64,000 nt of DNA from JAICYJ01 sp963766445 (GTDB lineage Bacteria > Actinomycetota > Thermoleophilia > Gaiellales > JAICJC01): positions 124,001-188,000 of the forward strand of contig CAVXZW010000012.1 in NCBI GenBank assembly GCA_963766445.1, written 5' to 3'. Shown here piece after piece: positions 35,374 through 44,022 of the stretch. The notes beneath the pieces are model-generated. The model was not told the origin of the DNA. It saw only the letters and a program-made list of their open reading frames with translations, and searched no databases. Made by a program: the position numbers and the translations under genes. Within the stretch, counting starts at the first letter, position 1. Each line of letters starts with the position of its first letter.

Positions 35374-35895
35374 ATGAACATGCGAATGGGTACGCTGGTC
35401 GGGCTGGTGGCCGCAGTGGCGCTGGCCGCCGGCTGCGGCTCGATGTCGAGCCGCAGGCGCCAACGGCGGTGGCGGCGGCCCGGCCAACACGACGGTGCAG
35501 AGCGCGAACAACTCCAAGCTGGGTACGAGCGTGCTGGTGAACCACAGCGGCATGACGTTGTACACGCTGTCCGCTGAGCGGGGCGGCCGCTTCATCTGCA
35601 CCATGAGCGCGCAGATCCCGGGCGGCAGCGCCTCGTGCCTGTCACTATGGCACCCGCTGACGGTGGCCAAGGGCAGCATGCCGACCGGTGCGGCGCAGCT
35701 GAGCACCATCACCCGGCCCGACACCGGCGCAACCCAGGTCACTGGCACGGCCGGCCGCTCTACACGTTCACCGGCGACAAGGCGCCCGGTGACGCATCAG
35801 GCAACGACTTCAAGGACGTCGGAATCTGGAAGGCGGCCACGCTGGGGGCACCGTCCTCGAGCTCGTCCAGCGGCGGTGGCGGCTACGGCTACTGA
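35374..35895 (+). CDS. secreted-repeat lipoprotein, COG4315/Lipoprotein_15 type (two frame breaks)
   Basis: About 173 aa over two frames. Signal peptide with lipobox LAAGCGS, Ser/Gly linker, then two Lipoprotein_15 repeats: LVNHSGMTLYTLSAERGG...CLSLWHPL and GRPLYTFTGDKAPGDASGNDFKDVGIWKAA, ending in a Ser/Gly-rich tail. Breaks near 35470 and 35750. Family is surface-exposed, function unknown. ATG 35374 has GAGGTGG upstream. Would be matured by Lgt (15033-15950). Confidence 0.8.
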
Positions 35896-35931
35896 ACCGC
35901 GGGCAGTTGCCGGCCGAAGGATGCGGGAGCC

Positions 35932-35967
35932 GTCCGCCCACCTCATGCTCCGTCGAGGTGGGCGGAC
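35932..35967 (+). terminator. strong hairpin after the lipoprotein gene
   Basis: Perfect 13-base arms GTCCGCCCACCTC and GAGGTGGGCGGAC, 10-base loop, 37 bases after the stop. No T-tract follows, so termination is inferred from position. Confidence 0.5.
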
Positions 35968-36094
35968 TGCCCTGCGCGAGCGGACTACGTAGCCATCGCC
36001 CGTTACGCCGCGAACTCCGACGCGCGCAGCAGTCGCGCGCCTGCGCCTGGACGAGGCGGTTGCGGACGCGGGAGCACTCGCTCCTGACCTGATT

Positions 36095-36130
36095 CTGATC
36101 CGCGAGCAGCATCCTGCGGGCGCGGATCAG
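36095..36130. other. long nested hairpin
   Basis: Outer arms CTGATCCGCG and CGCGGATCAG, inner stem GCAG/CTGC with loop CATC. 52 bases before the PhoD-like gene; could be a terminator, operator or small RNA element. Confidence 0.45.
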
Positions 36131-36167
36131 GACGACTCGACGGGTTCACACGCAACCGCGATATCGC

Positions 36168-36173
36168 TACGGT
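36168..36173 (+). promoter_or_regulatory. -10 box TACGGT
   Basis: Eight bases before ATG 36182. Confidence 0.45.
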
Positions 36174-36181
36174 GCTAGGTC

Positions 36182-38219
36182 ATGGCCGATCACCTGGGCA
36201 GGTCAGGCAGGTTCAGCCGACGGGCGTTGCTGTCTGCCGCCGGCGCCGCGCTCATTTCCGCCGACCTCGCCGCCACGGCCGGGGCGGGCGTCCTTGGCCG
36301 ACCATCGGTTCGATCGAATGCGCGACCGAAACGGTTGGGGTCGTGGCTGGCATGCGCGCCACTACTCGCTGGTGTTCGACGTCCACAAGGGCCGTGGCCG
36401 GTTGCACCTCCCCGCGGCCTCGAGTCGACCGCCCCCAGCCAGCCGATCCCCGTGTTCCTGCTCGATCACGAATGCCGCGAGGCGACGCAGGAACTGCACT
36501 TCCAGGTGACGCATGCGGGCCTGCGGCCGGGCCTTGTGCTGCACCGCCGTGACGCGTTCCACTACCTCGCGGTGACCGTCGAGGATCGGCGGCTGGTGCT
36601 GGCGTCCTACGGCCGAACGGAGCGCCACGAGCTGGCGCACGCACGTGTCGTGGCGCTCGACACCGACCCCCACGTGCTTCGTGTGGCCGTCTCCGGGCGG
36701 ACGCTCAGAGCCGGCCTGTGGCAGAAGGGCCACCCTCCCAGAATGCAGCTCGCGGCGCGGCTGCCAACCGTTGCCGCGGGAACGCCGGGTGTGCTCCTGG
36801 TGGCACCGGCAGACAGGAAACCAGGGTCGTTGCTGGTCAGCCGCCACATTCTCTCGGCTCGGCGGTTTCGAACCACCACCCCTCAGGCGGCGCTGCTCGT
36901 CACCGGCACACCGCAGCGAAACGGCGGCGAGATCACCGTCAGTCTGAGAGCCGCCTGCGATGTCCCCGCCTCGATCCAGTTCGAGTGGTCGTCCGACCGG
37001 TCGTTCAGCGGCGCGGTGAAACGGTCGGCGGTGCACAGGCCGGGGCCACCGTTCTCGGCCCGCGAGCAGATCGTGCTGGCCGACGCCCGTCCCGTCTACT
37101 GGCGCGCACGATTCATCGCAGCCGGCAGCCGCACGGTGGGCCTCTCACGCACGCAAAAGTACACGCCACAGCCCGGCTCCGGCCGGCTCGTGATGGGTGC
37201 AGCTTCGTGCGCTCAGCTCTGGCAGCAGCCGGGCTACAAAGGGCTCGGCCGGCTGCTCGACGTTGCACCAACCCCACCCGCGCTGCTCGTCTACCAGGGC
37301 GACCTCGGCTACGCCGGAAACTCACGGTTCTCGAGCTATCTCGAGGCACCCGACTTCTACTTCGAGCGCTTCACAAGGACGCTCAGCGATCCACACTTCG
37401 AGGCGCGTGCGCCATCGCGGACCGGTCGGTTTCACCGGCGATGACCACGACTACTGCCAGCAGAACAACGCGCCCCCGTCGCGGTTCCCGGCGTGGTCTC
37501 TGCCGCTGTGGAACCACGTGCACGCCGATCCATCCACACTCGGCTACTACGACGTCCGATTCGGAGACGTTCACTGCGTGACGCTCGACGGCCGCCGCTA
37601 CGCCGATCCTGTGGGACAGCCGAACACGCCGGCCAAGACCAAGCTCGGTGCGACCCAACGAGACTGGCTGGAGTCCAGGCTCGCGACGACAGACGCATCG
37701 CTGGCGGTCGTGTACAGCGCCGACATCTTCGCCTCGCGCCCGAATCCCGACTGCTTTCTGTTCGGCTGGCCCGACGAGTACCGCCGGCTGATGACGGCGT
37801 TCATGGATGCTCAACTGCGCGGCGTGCGCGTCGTCATCCTGAGCGGTGACGCGCACGGGCTCCGCATCCACCACCACCCCGACCCGGCCGCGCGGGCGCA
37901 GGCTGCAGGCCTTTCGATCGTCGAGTTCGTCTGCTCGGGCCTCTCGCCCCGTTCCTGGGAGCCCGCCACGACCGACGACGGCACTCTCGACCCGCTGCGA
38001 ACGGTCATGCAGCACCGCGGCCTTGGCATGATCGACATCGATCCCGCGGGCACGCCCGGCCGCAGCGTCACCCTGCGCGCGATCAGCGGCGAGGAGGGTG
38101 GGCCGGACGACCTCTTCCCGCCGCTCGTGCTCGACTACGCACCCACCCCGGACAGCTCGCTGCAGCTGAGGCCGCCCCCGGCGGCACCGCGCCACTTCGA
38201 GCACGGTGTGCTCGAGTAG
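36182..38219 (+). CDS. Tat-exported PhoD-like metallophosphatase with N-terminal jelly-roll region (three frame breaks)
   Basis: About 678 aa. Twin-arginine signal FSRRALLSAAGAALI. N-terminal beta-rich domain (WHARHYSLVFDVHKGRGRLHLPA, FLLDHECREATQELHFQV, FHYLAVTVEDRRLVLASYG), a fibronectin-like part, then a PhoD-type catalytic domain: ASCAQL, YQGDLGYAG, VGFTGDDHDYCQQNNAP, VILSGDAHGLRIHHH. Breaks near 36290, 36415 and 37415. Likely hydrolyses phosphate esters outside the membrane; the Cys in DDHDYC is unusual. TatA and TatC genes follow 900 bases later. Confidence 0.82.
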
Positions 38220-38246
38220 CGCCCGGATCTGGCATCGTTCCCCGCC

Positions 38247-39015
38247 ATGAGCGACCTGCCCGAGCACGTCCGGCGAAACCGCGAGGTCTGGGATCGGTAC
38301 GCGCCCAAGTACGTCGAGCCCGGCCACCGCTCATGGGCCAGCGACACGCCCTCGTGGGGCATCTTCGGCGTCCCCGAGTCCGAGCTGGGCGTGCTGCCAC
38401 GGCGGCTGGACGGCCTCGACGCGATCGAGCTCGGCTGCGGCACCGCCTACGTGTCGGCCTGGCTGGCACGCCGCGGTGCGCGCCCGGTCGGCATCGACAA
38501 CTCGCCGGCCCAGCTCGAGACCGCCCGCCGCTACCAGCACGAGTTCGGGATCGAGTTCCCGTTGCACCTGGGAAACGCCGAGCAGACGCCGTTCCCCGAC
38601 AACAGCTTCGATCTCGCGATCTCCGAATACGGCGCCAGCATCTGGTGTGACCCCTATCGCTGGATCCCGGAGGCCTCGCGCCTGCTGCGCCCCGGCGGAC
38701 AGCTGATCTACCTGGTCAACGGCACCATCCACATGCTGTGCACGCCCGACCTCGAGAGCGAGCCGGCCACCGACCGGCTGCTTCGTCGACTACTTCGGCA
38801 TGCACCGCTTCGAGTGGCCGGACGACACCTCCGTCGAGTTCCACATCGGCTACGGCGACATGATCCGGCTGCTGCGCGGCAGCGGGTTCGAAGTCGAGGA
38901 CCTGATCGAGGTGCGCCCGCCCGCCGACGCCGTCAGCCGCCATCCGAATGCGCCGGTCGAGTGGGCGCGCCGCTGGCCGGTCGAGGAGATCTGGAAGGCG
39001 CGCAAGCGCGCCTAG
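38247..39015 (+). CDS. class I SAM-dependent methyltransferase (frame break near 38780)
   Basis: About 256 aa. Rossmann motif I AIELGCGTAYVSAWLARRG, motif II PVGIDNSPAQLETARR, FPDNSFDLAISEYGAS, SRLLRPGGQLIYLVNG, C-terminal HIGYGDMIRLLRGSGFEVEDLIEVR after the break. Substrate unknown; related to UbiE/SmtA-like enzymes. Confidence 0.85.
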
Positions 39016-39091
39016 CACCCCGTGCGGCGAACCGATCCGGGGCGCCGCCCGAAAGCTCAGGAGTCACACCCTTCTCCAAAGGAGCCTCTCC

Positions 39092-39286
39092 ATGCCTGAC
39101 GTCTCACCCATCCAGCTGATCATCGTGATGATCATCGCGCTGGTCGTGCTCGGCCCCAAGCGCCTGCCCGAGATGGGCAAGTCGCTGGGCAAGGGCATCC
39201 GCGAGTTCAAGCAGTCGGTCAGCGGCGGCGAGCATCCTCCGCTGCCGGCACCGATCCCGCCGGCCGAGACCACCCACCAGAGCTAG
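39092..39286 (+). CDS. tatA: twin-arginine translocase subunit TatA
   Basis: 64 aa: short N-terminus, one membrane helix (IQLIIVMIIALVVLGPKRLPEMG with the conserved GPKRLPE hinge) and amphipathic helix KSLGKGIREFKQSVSG. AAAGGAG precedes ATG 39092. Five bases from tatC. Confidence 0.92.
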   Translation: MPDVSPIQLIIVMIIALVVLGPKRLPEMGKSLGKGIREFKQSVSGGEHPPLPAPIPPAETTHQS

Positions 39287-39290
39287 CACG

Positions 39291-40061
39291 ATGCTGCGCC
39301 GCCCCCGCGTTCATCCCAGCGACCAGCTGACGCTGGTCGACCACCTCGACGAGCTACGCGGCCGTCTGGTCGTGGTGCTGGCGGTGCTGACCGTCGCGGT
39401 CGGCATCTGCTTCTGGCAGTCCGGGGCGATCCTGAACGCGATGGCGGCGCCGCTCCACCGGCCCGGCGGGCACGCCTACCAGTTCCTGGCCACCAGCCCG
39501 CTGGACGGCATCCTCACCTCGATCTCGGTCGCAATCTACGGTGGGCTGCTCCTGACCATGCCGATCGCGACCTACCAGCTGTACGCCTTCCTGATCCCGG
39601 CCGTGTCCCAGCAGCATCACCGCTCGCTGCGGCCGCTGACGCTGATGATCCCGACGCTGTTCATCGTCGGAGCCGTGTTCGCCTGGTTCCTGGTGGTGCC
39701 GCCCACGATCGGCTTCCTGGTCGGCTACAACGACCAGGCCTTCAACTACCAGCTGCGCGCCAAGGACTACGTCCAGTTCGTGCTGCTGACGCTGCTGGCG
39801 ATGGGCATCATGTTCGAGATGCCAGCCGTGATGCTGGTGCTGGCCCGCCTGCGGATCATGAGCTCGGCGCTGATGCGCCGCCACTGGCGGGCATCGATCG
39901 TCGCCCTCGCCGTGCTGGCGATGCTGCTCCCGGGCGTCGACCCGATCTCGTTCATCGTCGAGTTCGTCCCGCTGCTGGCGCTGTACGGGCTGTCCTACTT
40001 CATCGTGCTCGGCGTCGAGCGCGGCCGCGGGGGCGAGCTGCCGACGCCGGGCGTCGGGTAG
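39291..40061 (+). CDS. tatC: twin-arginine translocase subunit TatC
   Basis: 256 aa, six membrane helices. Begins with the signature LVDHLDELRGRLVV; FEMPAVMLVLARL and the Glu in TM4 region are present. Receives twin-arginine signal peptides such as that of the upstream PhoD-like protein. Forms an operon with tatA. Confidence 0.92.
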   Translation: MLRRPRVHPSDQLTLVDHLDELRGRLVVVLAVLTVAVGICFWQSGAILNAMAAPLHRPGGHAYQFLATSPLDGILTSISVAIYGGLLLTMPIATYQLYAFLIPAVSQQHHRSLRPLTLMIPTLFIVGAVFAWFLVVPPTIGFLVGYNDQAFNYQLRAKDYVQFVLLTLLAMGIMFEMPAVMLVLARLRIMSSALMRRHWRASIVALAVLAMLLPGVDPISFIVEFVPLLALYGLSYFIVLGVERGRGGELPTPGVG

Positions 40062-40065
40062 ATAC

Positions 40066-40510
40066 CTAGGCGGCGCGGGCGCTGCGCTTGCTCTGGTACA
40101 CGCGGTCGTCGGCCACCCGGATCAGCTGGTCGGGTGAGGTGCCGTCGCGCGGATGCAGGGCAATGCCGATGCTTGCCGTGATCGAGAACTGCGCGACCGG
40201 CGTGTCGATCGGGTTGGCCAGCGCCGCCCGCACGCGGTCGGCGGCCTGCACGGCCAGCTCGCCCGCTGATCCGGTGGCAGGCCACGCAGCAGCACGACGA
40301 ACTCGTCGCCGCCGTGGCGGGCCACCAGGTCCTCGACCCGCACCGCGCTCCGCAGGCGACGGCGCTGACGCCAACCGCCTCGTAGATCACGTGCTGCATG
40401 TTCGGGCTGGCCGGCACCACGAAGTAGGCGGCGCTCAGCGCCGCGCCGATCGCCAGGTAGGCGATCGGCTCGCGGTTGCGGGCGAAGGCTGCGGGCAGCA
40501 ACGAACGCAT
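40066..40510 (-). pseudogene. truncated membrane diguanylate cyclase
   Basis: Start MRSLLPAAFARNREPIAYLAIGAALSAAYFVV... gives two membrane helices, but after EAVGVSAV the sequence jumps straight to VARHGGDEFVVLLRGLP in another frame and then to VAQFSITASIGIALHPRDG and the C-terminal ADDRVYQSKR of a GGDEF domain. The middle of the sensor and the first ~90 residues of GGDEF are missing, and at least two frame changes occur. Real internal deletion or assembly collapse; not functional as read. Confidence 0.7.
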
Positions 40511-40571
40511 CACGGGCTATATCGCCCCGGCGAGAGGGATGCGGCCATCCCCCACACGGGTGACGGGGGCG

Positions 40572-41317
40572 TTACTCGCCGGCTGGGAAGTTGTAGCTCT
40601 TGTCGGGCTTGAAGCCCGGCGGCGGCGTGCCCTGCAGGATCGTGATGGCGTCGTGCTCCTTCATCACGTGCGCGCCGAACTGCGTGCTGGGCTTGCCGTC
40701 GACCCACATCTTGACGCCGCCGCAGTAGCCGCCGATGCACTGCGAGTTGAACCGCAGGCCCCAGACGTTGAAGACCTCCTGGAGGTTCGGCGTGAAGTTC
40801 TTCTCGTCGGCCTCCATGTGGATCACGCCGCTGTCGTCGTGGGTGTGAATCGGCGACAGCAGCTGTGCCGCCTCGTCGATGCCGATCAGCGCCGGCACCG
40901 GCGCCTTGTGGCCGTCCGCGTAGATCGTGATGTGGGCGTGGTAGTGCGTCGCATAGCCCGTCGTCGAGTTGGCCGTCGGCATGTTCATGGCCGTCAGCGC
41001 AGCCTGCAGGTTCGTGTAGTTGGGCTGCCACGTGCCCTGGCTGACCCAGTCCACCTTGGCCGTCGAGTTCCGCTGCGTGATCACGCGTCGCGGTCTGGTT
41101 GCCGGAGCTGGACGAGCCGCCGCGCGTCGACCAGCAGCGCGGCCACGACCGCGATGGCCGCGACCAGGATGGCGCCGCCGACGACCCACGCCCAGGCCGG
41201 CACGCCGCCCGGGCCGCTCTTACCGACCGGCCCGCGGCCGTGACGCGCGATGCCCTCGCCGCTGCCGAGGCGGCGGGCGCGGTTCTCGTTCGTGCGCTGT
41301 TTCTGGCGTTGGCTCAT
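40572..41317 (-). CDS. membrane-anchored His-rich extracytoplasmic protein (frame break near 41100)
   Basis: About 248 aa. Basic N-terminus, membrane helix (AWAWVVGGAILVAAIAVVAALLV), then an outside beta-rich domain with many His: HYHAHITIYADGHKAPVPALIG, SPIHTHDDSGVIHMEA, FNVWGLRF, CIGGYCGGVKMWVDGKP, KEHDAITILQG. Similar proteins are widespread and unnamed in actinomycetes; the His pattern suggests metal binding. Leaderless-type start (TATAGT nine bases before ATG). Divergent from the zinc-ribbon/trxB pair. Confidence 0.7.
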
Positions 41318-41326
41318 CGGGCCGGA

Positions 41327-41336
41327 ACTATAGACT
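41327..41336. promoter_or_regulatory. overlapping divergent -10 boxes
   Basis: ACTATAGACT contains TATAGT on the minus strand (9 bases from ATG 41317) and TAGACT on the plus strand (10 bases from ATG 41347). Same design as 2719-2727. Confidence 0.5.
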
Positions 41337-41346
41337 TGCGAATCCG

Positions 41347-41562
41347 ATGCATCCGCGCAGCGAGGCTCACCCGGCGGTGCGGTTCTGCCCCTACTGCGGA
41401 CAGCCGCTGGGCAGCTTCTTCGGCGCCCGGATCGAGGGCGGTGCGGCCTGGTGCGACCGCTGTCAGGAATGTTTCAAGGTCGAACACGTTGTAGATAGTG
41501 AGGACATTAACGACCCGCCGGAGCCACAAGTTGGCGGTGTCGAGACGACTGGAGAGCAATGA
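41347..41562 (+). CDS. small zinc-ribbon protein
   Basis: 71 aa. CPYCGQPLG and CDRCQECF make a four-Cys zinc ribbon (~15-47), followed by an acidic tail. Its stop overlaps the trxB ATG by four bases, indicating coupling; possibly a redox or regulatory partner of thioredoxin reductase (inference). Confidence 0.7.
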   Translation: MHPRSEAHPAVRFCPYCGQPLGSFFGARIEGGAAWCDRCQECFKVEHVVDSEDINDPPEPQVGGVETTGEQ

Positions 41563-42527
41563 GCGAGATTCGCGATGTGATCATTATCGGCGGTGGGCCC
41601 GCGGGCTATACCGCCGCGTTGTACGCCGCCCGCGGCAACCTGCGGCCGCTGGTGTTCGAGGGCTTCGCCTACGGCGGCCAGCTGATGATCACGAGTGATG
41701 TCGAGAACTACCCCGGGTTCGTGGACGGGATCATGGGCCCCGAGCTGATGGCGACGATGCGCAAGCAGGCCGAGCGGTTCGGCGCCGAGCTGGTCGCCGG
41801 CGACGTCAGCCGCGTCGACTTCTCGGGCCATCCCCTGAAGGTCTACGTCGGCGACGAGGAGCACCTGGCCCGCAGCGTGATCGTGGCCACCGGCGCCACG
41901 GCGCGCCAGATCGGCCTGCCCAGCGAGCAGCATCTGCAGGGCATGGGCGTCAGCTACTGCGCGGTCTGCGACGCGAGCTTCTTCCGCGCGAAGCAGGTGA
42001 TCGTGGTCGGAGGCGGCGACAGCGCGATGGAGGAGGCCAGCTTCCTGGCCAAGTTCGCCGATCACGTGAAGGTGGTGCACCGGCGCGACGAGTTCCGCGC
42101 TTCCAAGATCATGATCGACTACGCCCGCTCCAAGGACAACGTCGAGTTCATCACCAACGCCACCGTGGAAGAGGTGCTGGGCAAGGACGAGGGGCGTGTG
42201 ACCGGCGTTCGGCTGCGCGACACCGTCACCGGCGAGCACCGCGACCTGCCGGCCGACGGCCTGTTCGTGGCGATCGGGCACGACCCCACCACGGGGCTGT
42301 TCAAGGGCATCCTGGACATGGACGAGGCCGGCTACCTGCTGACGCGGCCAGGCTCCACCGCCACCAACATCGAGGGCGTGTTCGCCGCCGGCGACGTTGT
42401 CGACCACACCTATAGGCAGGCCGTGACCGCGGCCGGCATGGGCTGCATGGCCGCGCTCGACGCCGAGCGCTGGCTGGCGCACGCCCTGCCCGCAGCCATG
42501 CCGGCAACGGCCGGCGAAGCTGCCTGA
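41559..42527 (+). CDS. trxB: thioredoxin reductase (NADPH)
   Basis: 322 aa. FAD loop GGGPAGYTAALYAARG, redox-active CAVC at about 134-137, NADPH loop GGGDSAMEEASFLA, and terminal FAD motif EGVFAAGDVVDHTYRQAVTAAGMGC. Reduces thioredoxin in the cytoplasm. GGAGAG precedes ATG 41559. No trxA is adjacent. Confidence 0.93.
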   Translation: MSEIRDVIIIGGGPAGYTAALYAARGNLRPLVFEGFAYGGQLMITSDVENYPGFVDGIMGPELMATMRKQAERFGAELVAGDVSRVDFSGHPLKVYVGDEEHLARSVIVATGATARQIGLPSEQHLQGMGVSYCAVCDASFFRAKQVIVVGGGDSAMEEASFLAKFADHVKVVHRRDEFRASKIMIDYARSKDNVEFITNATVEEVLGKDEGRVTGVRLRDTVTGEHRDLPADGLFVAIGHDPTTGLFKGILDMDEAGYLLTRPGSTATNIEGVFAAGDVVDHTYRQAVTAAGMGCMAALDAERWLAHALPAAMPATAGEAA

Positions 42528-42549
42528 ATCCATCTGCAATCTTCGCCAG

Positions 42550-42555
42550 TAGGCT
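42550..42555 (+). promoter_or_regulatory. -10 box TAGGCT of the zinc-ribbon PAS gene
   Basis: Six bases before ATG 42562. Confidence 0.5.
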
Positions 42556-42561
42556 TAGGCC

Positions 42562-43017
42562 ATGGCTCGTTACTGGATCTGTCCGAACTGCGGCACCCGC
42601 GCCATCGACGATGACGGCCGCGACGGCCTGTCCCACCAGCAGGTGGGCTGCGCCAAGTGCGGGTTCGGGTTCCTGTTCGAACTGCTCGAGGACTTCTACC
42701 CGCCCGCCAACGCCGGGTTCGTGGCATGCGACAAGGACACGCGGGTGATCTCGGCCGGCAAGGGCGTGTTCGAGCTGACCGGCTACGGCGAGGGCGAGCT
42801 GCTGGGAAAGCCGCTGGTGGACGCCTTCGGCCTGAGCGGGTTCAGCGCCGAGGCCAATCCCGTGTCCGTGGTGATGGAATGGGGCGTGCGCAAGCTCGAC
42901 CAGCCGCTGATGCTGCGGCACCGCAGCGGCCGCGAGAAGGCCGTGCGGGTCGACCTGTTCCCGGCGTATGACGAGGACGGCGGGCTGCTGGCCTCGCTGG
43001 CGCCCAGGAACGACTGA
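42562..43017 (+). CDS. zinc-ribbon PAS domain protein without output domain
   Basis: 151 aa. N-terminal zinc ribbon CPNCGTRAI...CAKCGFGFLFE (~8-38), then a single PAS domain (FVACDKDTRVISAGKGVFELTGY, HRSGREKAVRVDLF). No kinase, cyclase or DNA-binding part follows, so it may sense redox or a ligand and act by protein contact. Family unnamed to me. Right after trxB but with its own promoter. Confidence 0.7.
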   Translation: MARYWICPNCGTRAIDDDGRDGLSHQQVGCAKCGFGFLFELLEDFYPPANAGFVACDKDTRVISAGKGVFELTGYGEGELLGKPLVDAFGLSGFSAEANPVSVVMEWGVRKLDQPLMLRHRSGREKAVRVDLFPAYDEDGGLLASLAPRND

Positions 43018-43030
43018 CGCCCCGGGTGGC

Positions 43031-43321
43031 TCAGCTGCCCAGCCCCTCCAGCTCGGCCTCCACCAGCGCCTGGAACCGCTCCACCACCTCCAGCTGCCGC
43101 AGCCGGCGATCAACCAGCCGCCGCTCGGCCGCCTCGTCGCTCGACGTCAGCACGCCCAGCGCCTCCAGCACCGCGCAGTCGCGCACGCCCAGCTGCTCGC
43201 GCGCCCTTGACTCCAGCCGCAGCCAGCCCAGCCGCATGCGCGCGCCCTCCAGGTCGTCGCGCAGCCGCTCGGCGTGGCGGGAGAGCCGGTCGGCGTAGAG
43301 CTCGATCTCGATCCGTGTCAT
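43031..43321 (-). CDS. coiled-coil hypothetical protein
   Basis: 96 aa, almost entirely charged helix (YADRLSRHAERLRDDLEGARMRLGW, AAERRLVDRRLRQLEVVERFQALVEAELE). The reading frame is open upstream through nth, but ATG 43321 fits the 59-base gap after nth. No family recognised. Confidence 0.55.
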   Translation of the reverse strand: MTRIEIELYADRLSRHAERLRDDLEGARMRLGWLRLESRAREQLGVRDCAVLEALGVLTSSDEAAERRLVDRRLRQLEVVERFQALVEAELEGLGS

Positions 43322-43380
43322 GCCACGATGGTGCACCGGGAGCGCGTCACGGGACAAGACCGCGCCCCGTGCCGGAAGCG

Positions 43381-44022
43381 TCACAGGAACAGGTGCGCCG
43401 ACGGGCACAGATCGCGGACCGCGCACTCGGCGCAGCGCGGCCTGCGCGCCTCGCACACGCGCCGGCCGTGGAAGATCAGCACGTCTGAGACCTGCAGCCA
43501 GCGCTCGCGCGGGAACAGCCGCATCAGCGCCCGCTCCACCTTCACCGGATCGGTGTGCCGCGTCAGCCCCAGCCGCCGCGACACGCGGCCGACGTGCGTG
43601 TCCACCGCGATCCCGTCGCGCCGCCCGAACGCGTTCGACGACACCACCGCCGCCGTCTTGCGGCCGACGCCGTGCAGCGTCACCAGCTCGTCCAGCGTCT
43701 CGGGAACGCGACCGTCGAACCGCTGCTCGATCGACGCGCAGCACTCGCGGATCGCGCGCGCCTTGTTGCGGAAGAACCCGGTCGGCCGGATCAGCTCCTC
43801 CAGCTCGGCCTGCGGCAGCGCCAGGTAGTCGGCGGGGGTGCGGCAGAGCGCGAACAGCGCCGGCGTGACCATGTTCACGCGCACGTCCGTGCACTGCGCC
43901 GAGAGGATCGTCGCCACCAGCAGCTCCAGCGGCGTCGTGAAGTCGAGCGCGATGTGGGCATCCGGATGCTCGGCCGCGAGCAGGTCGAGCAGGTGCACCG
44001 CCCGCTCGGAACGGGCGCTCAC
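43381..44022 (-). CDS. nth: endonuclease III (bifunctional DNA glycosylase/AP lyase)
   Basis: 213 aa. Helix-hairpin-helix VTLHGVGRKTAAVV with catalytic Lys, catalytic Asp in AVDTHVGRVSRRLG, and the 4Fe-4S loop CEARRPRCAECAVRDLC (C-x6-C-x2-C-x5-C). Removes oxidised pyrimidines. GTG 44022 overlaps the addA stop (GTGA). Confidence 0.94.
   Translation of the reverse strand: MSARSERAVHLLDLLAAEHPDAHIALDFTTPLELLVATILSAQCTDVRVNMVTPALFALCRTPADYLALPQAELEELIRPTGFFRNKARAIRECCASIEQRFDGRVPETLDELVTLHGVGRKTAAVVSSNAFGRRDGIAVDTHVGRVSRRLGLTRHTDPVKVERALMRLFPRERWLQVSDVLIFHGRRVCEARRPRCAECAVRDLCPSAHLFL

Noticed and set aside
35221..35748. 175-codon minus-strand frame opposite the lipoprotein
   Set aside because: Cys/Pro/His-rich shadow; the plus strand holds the lipobox and repeats.
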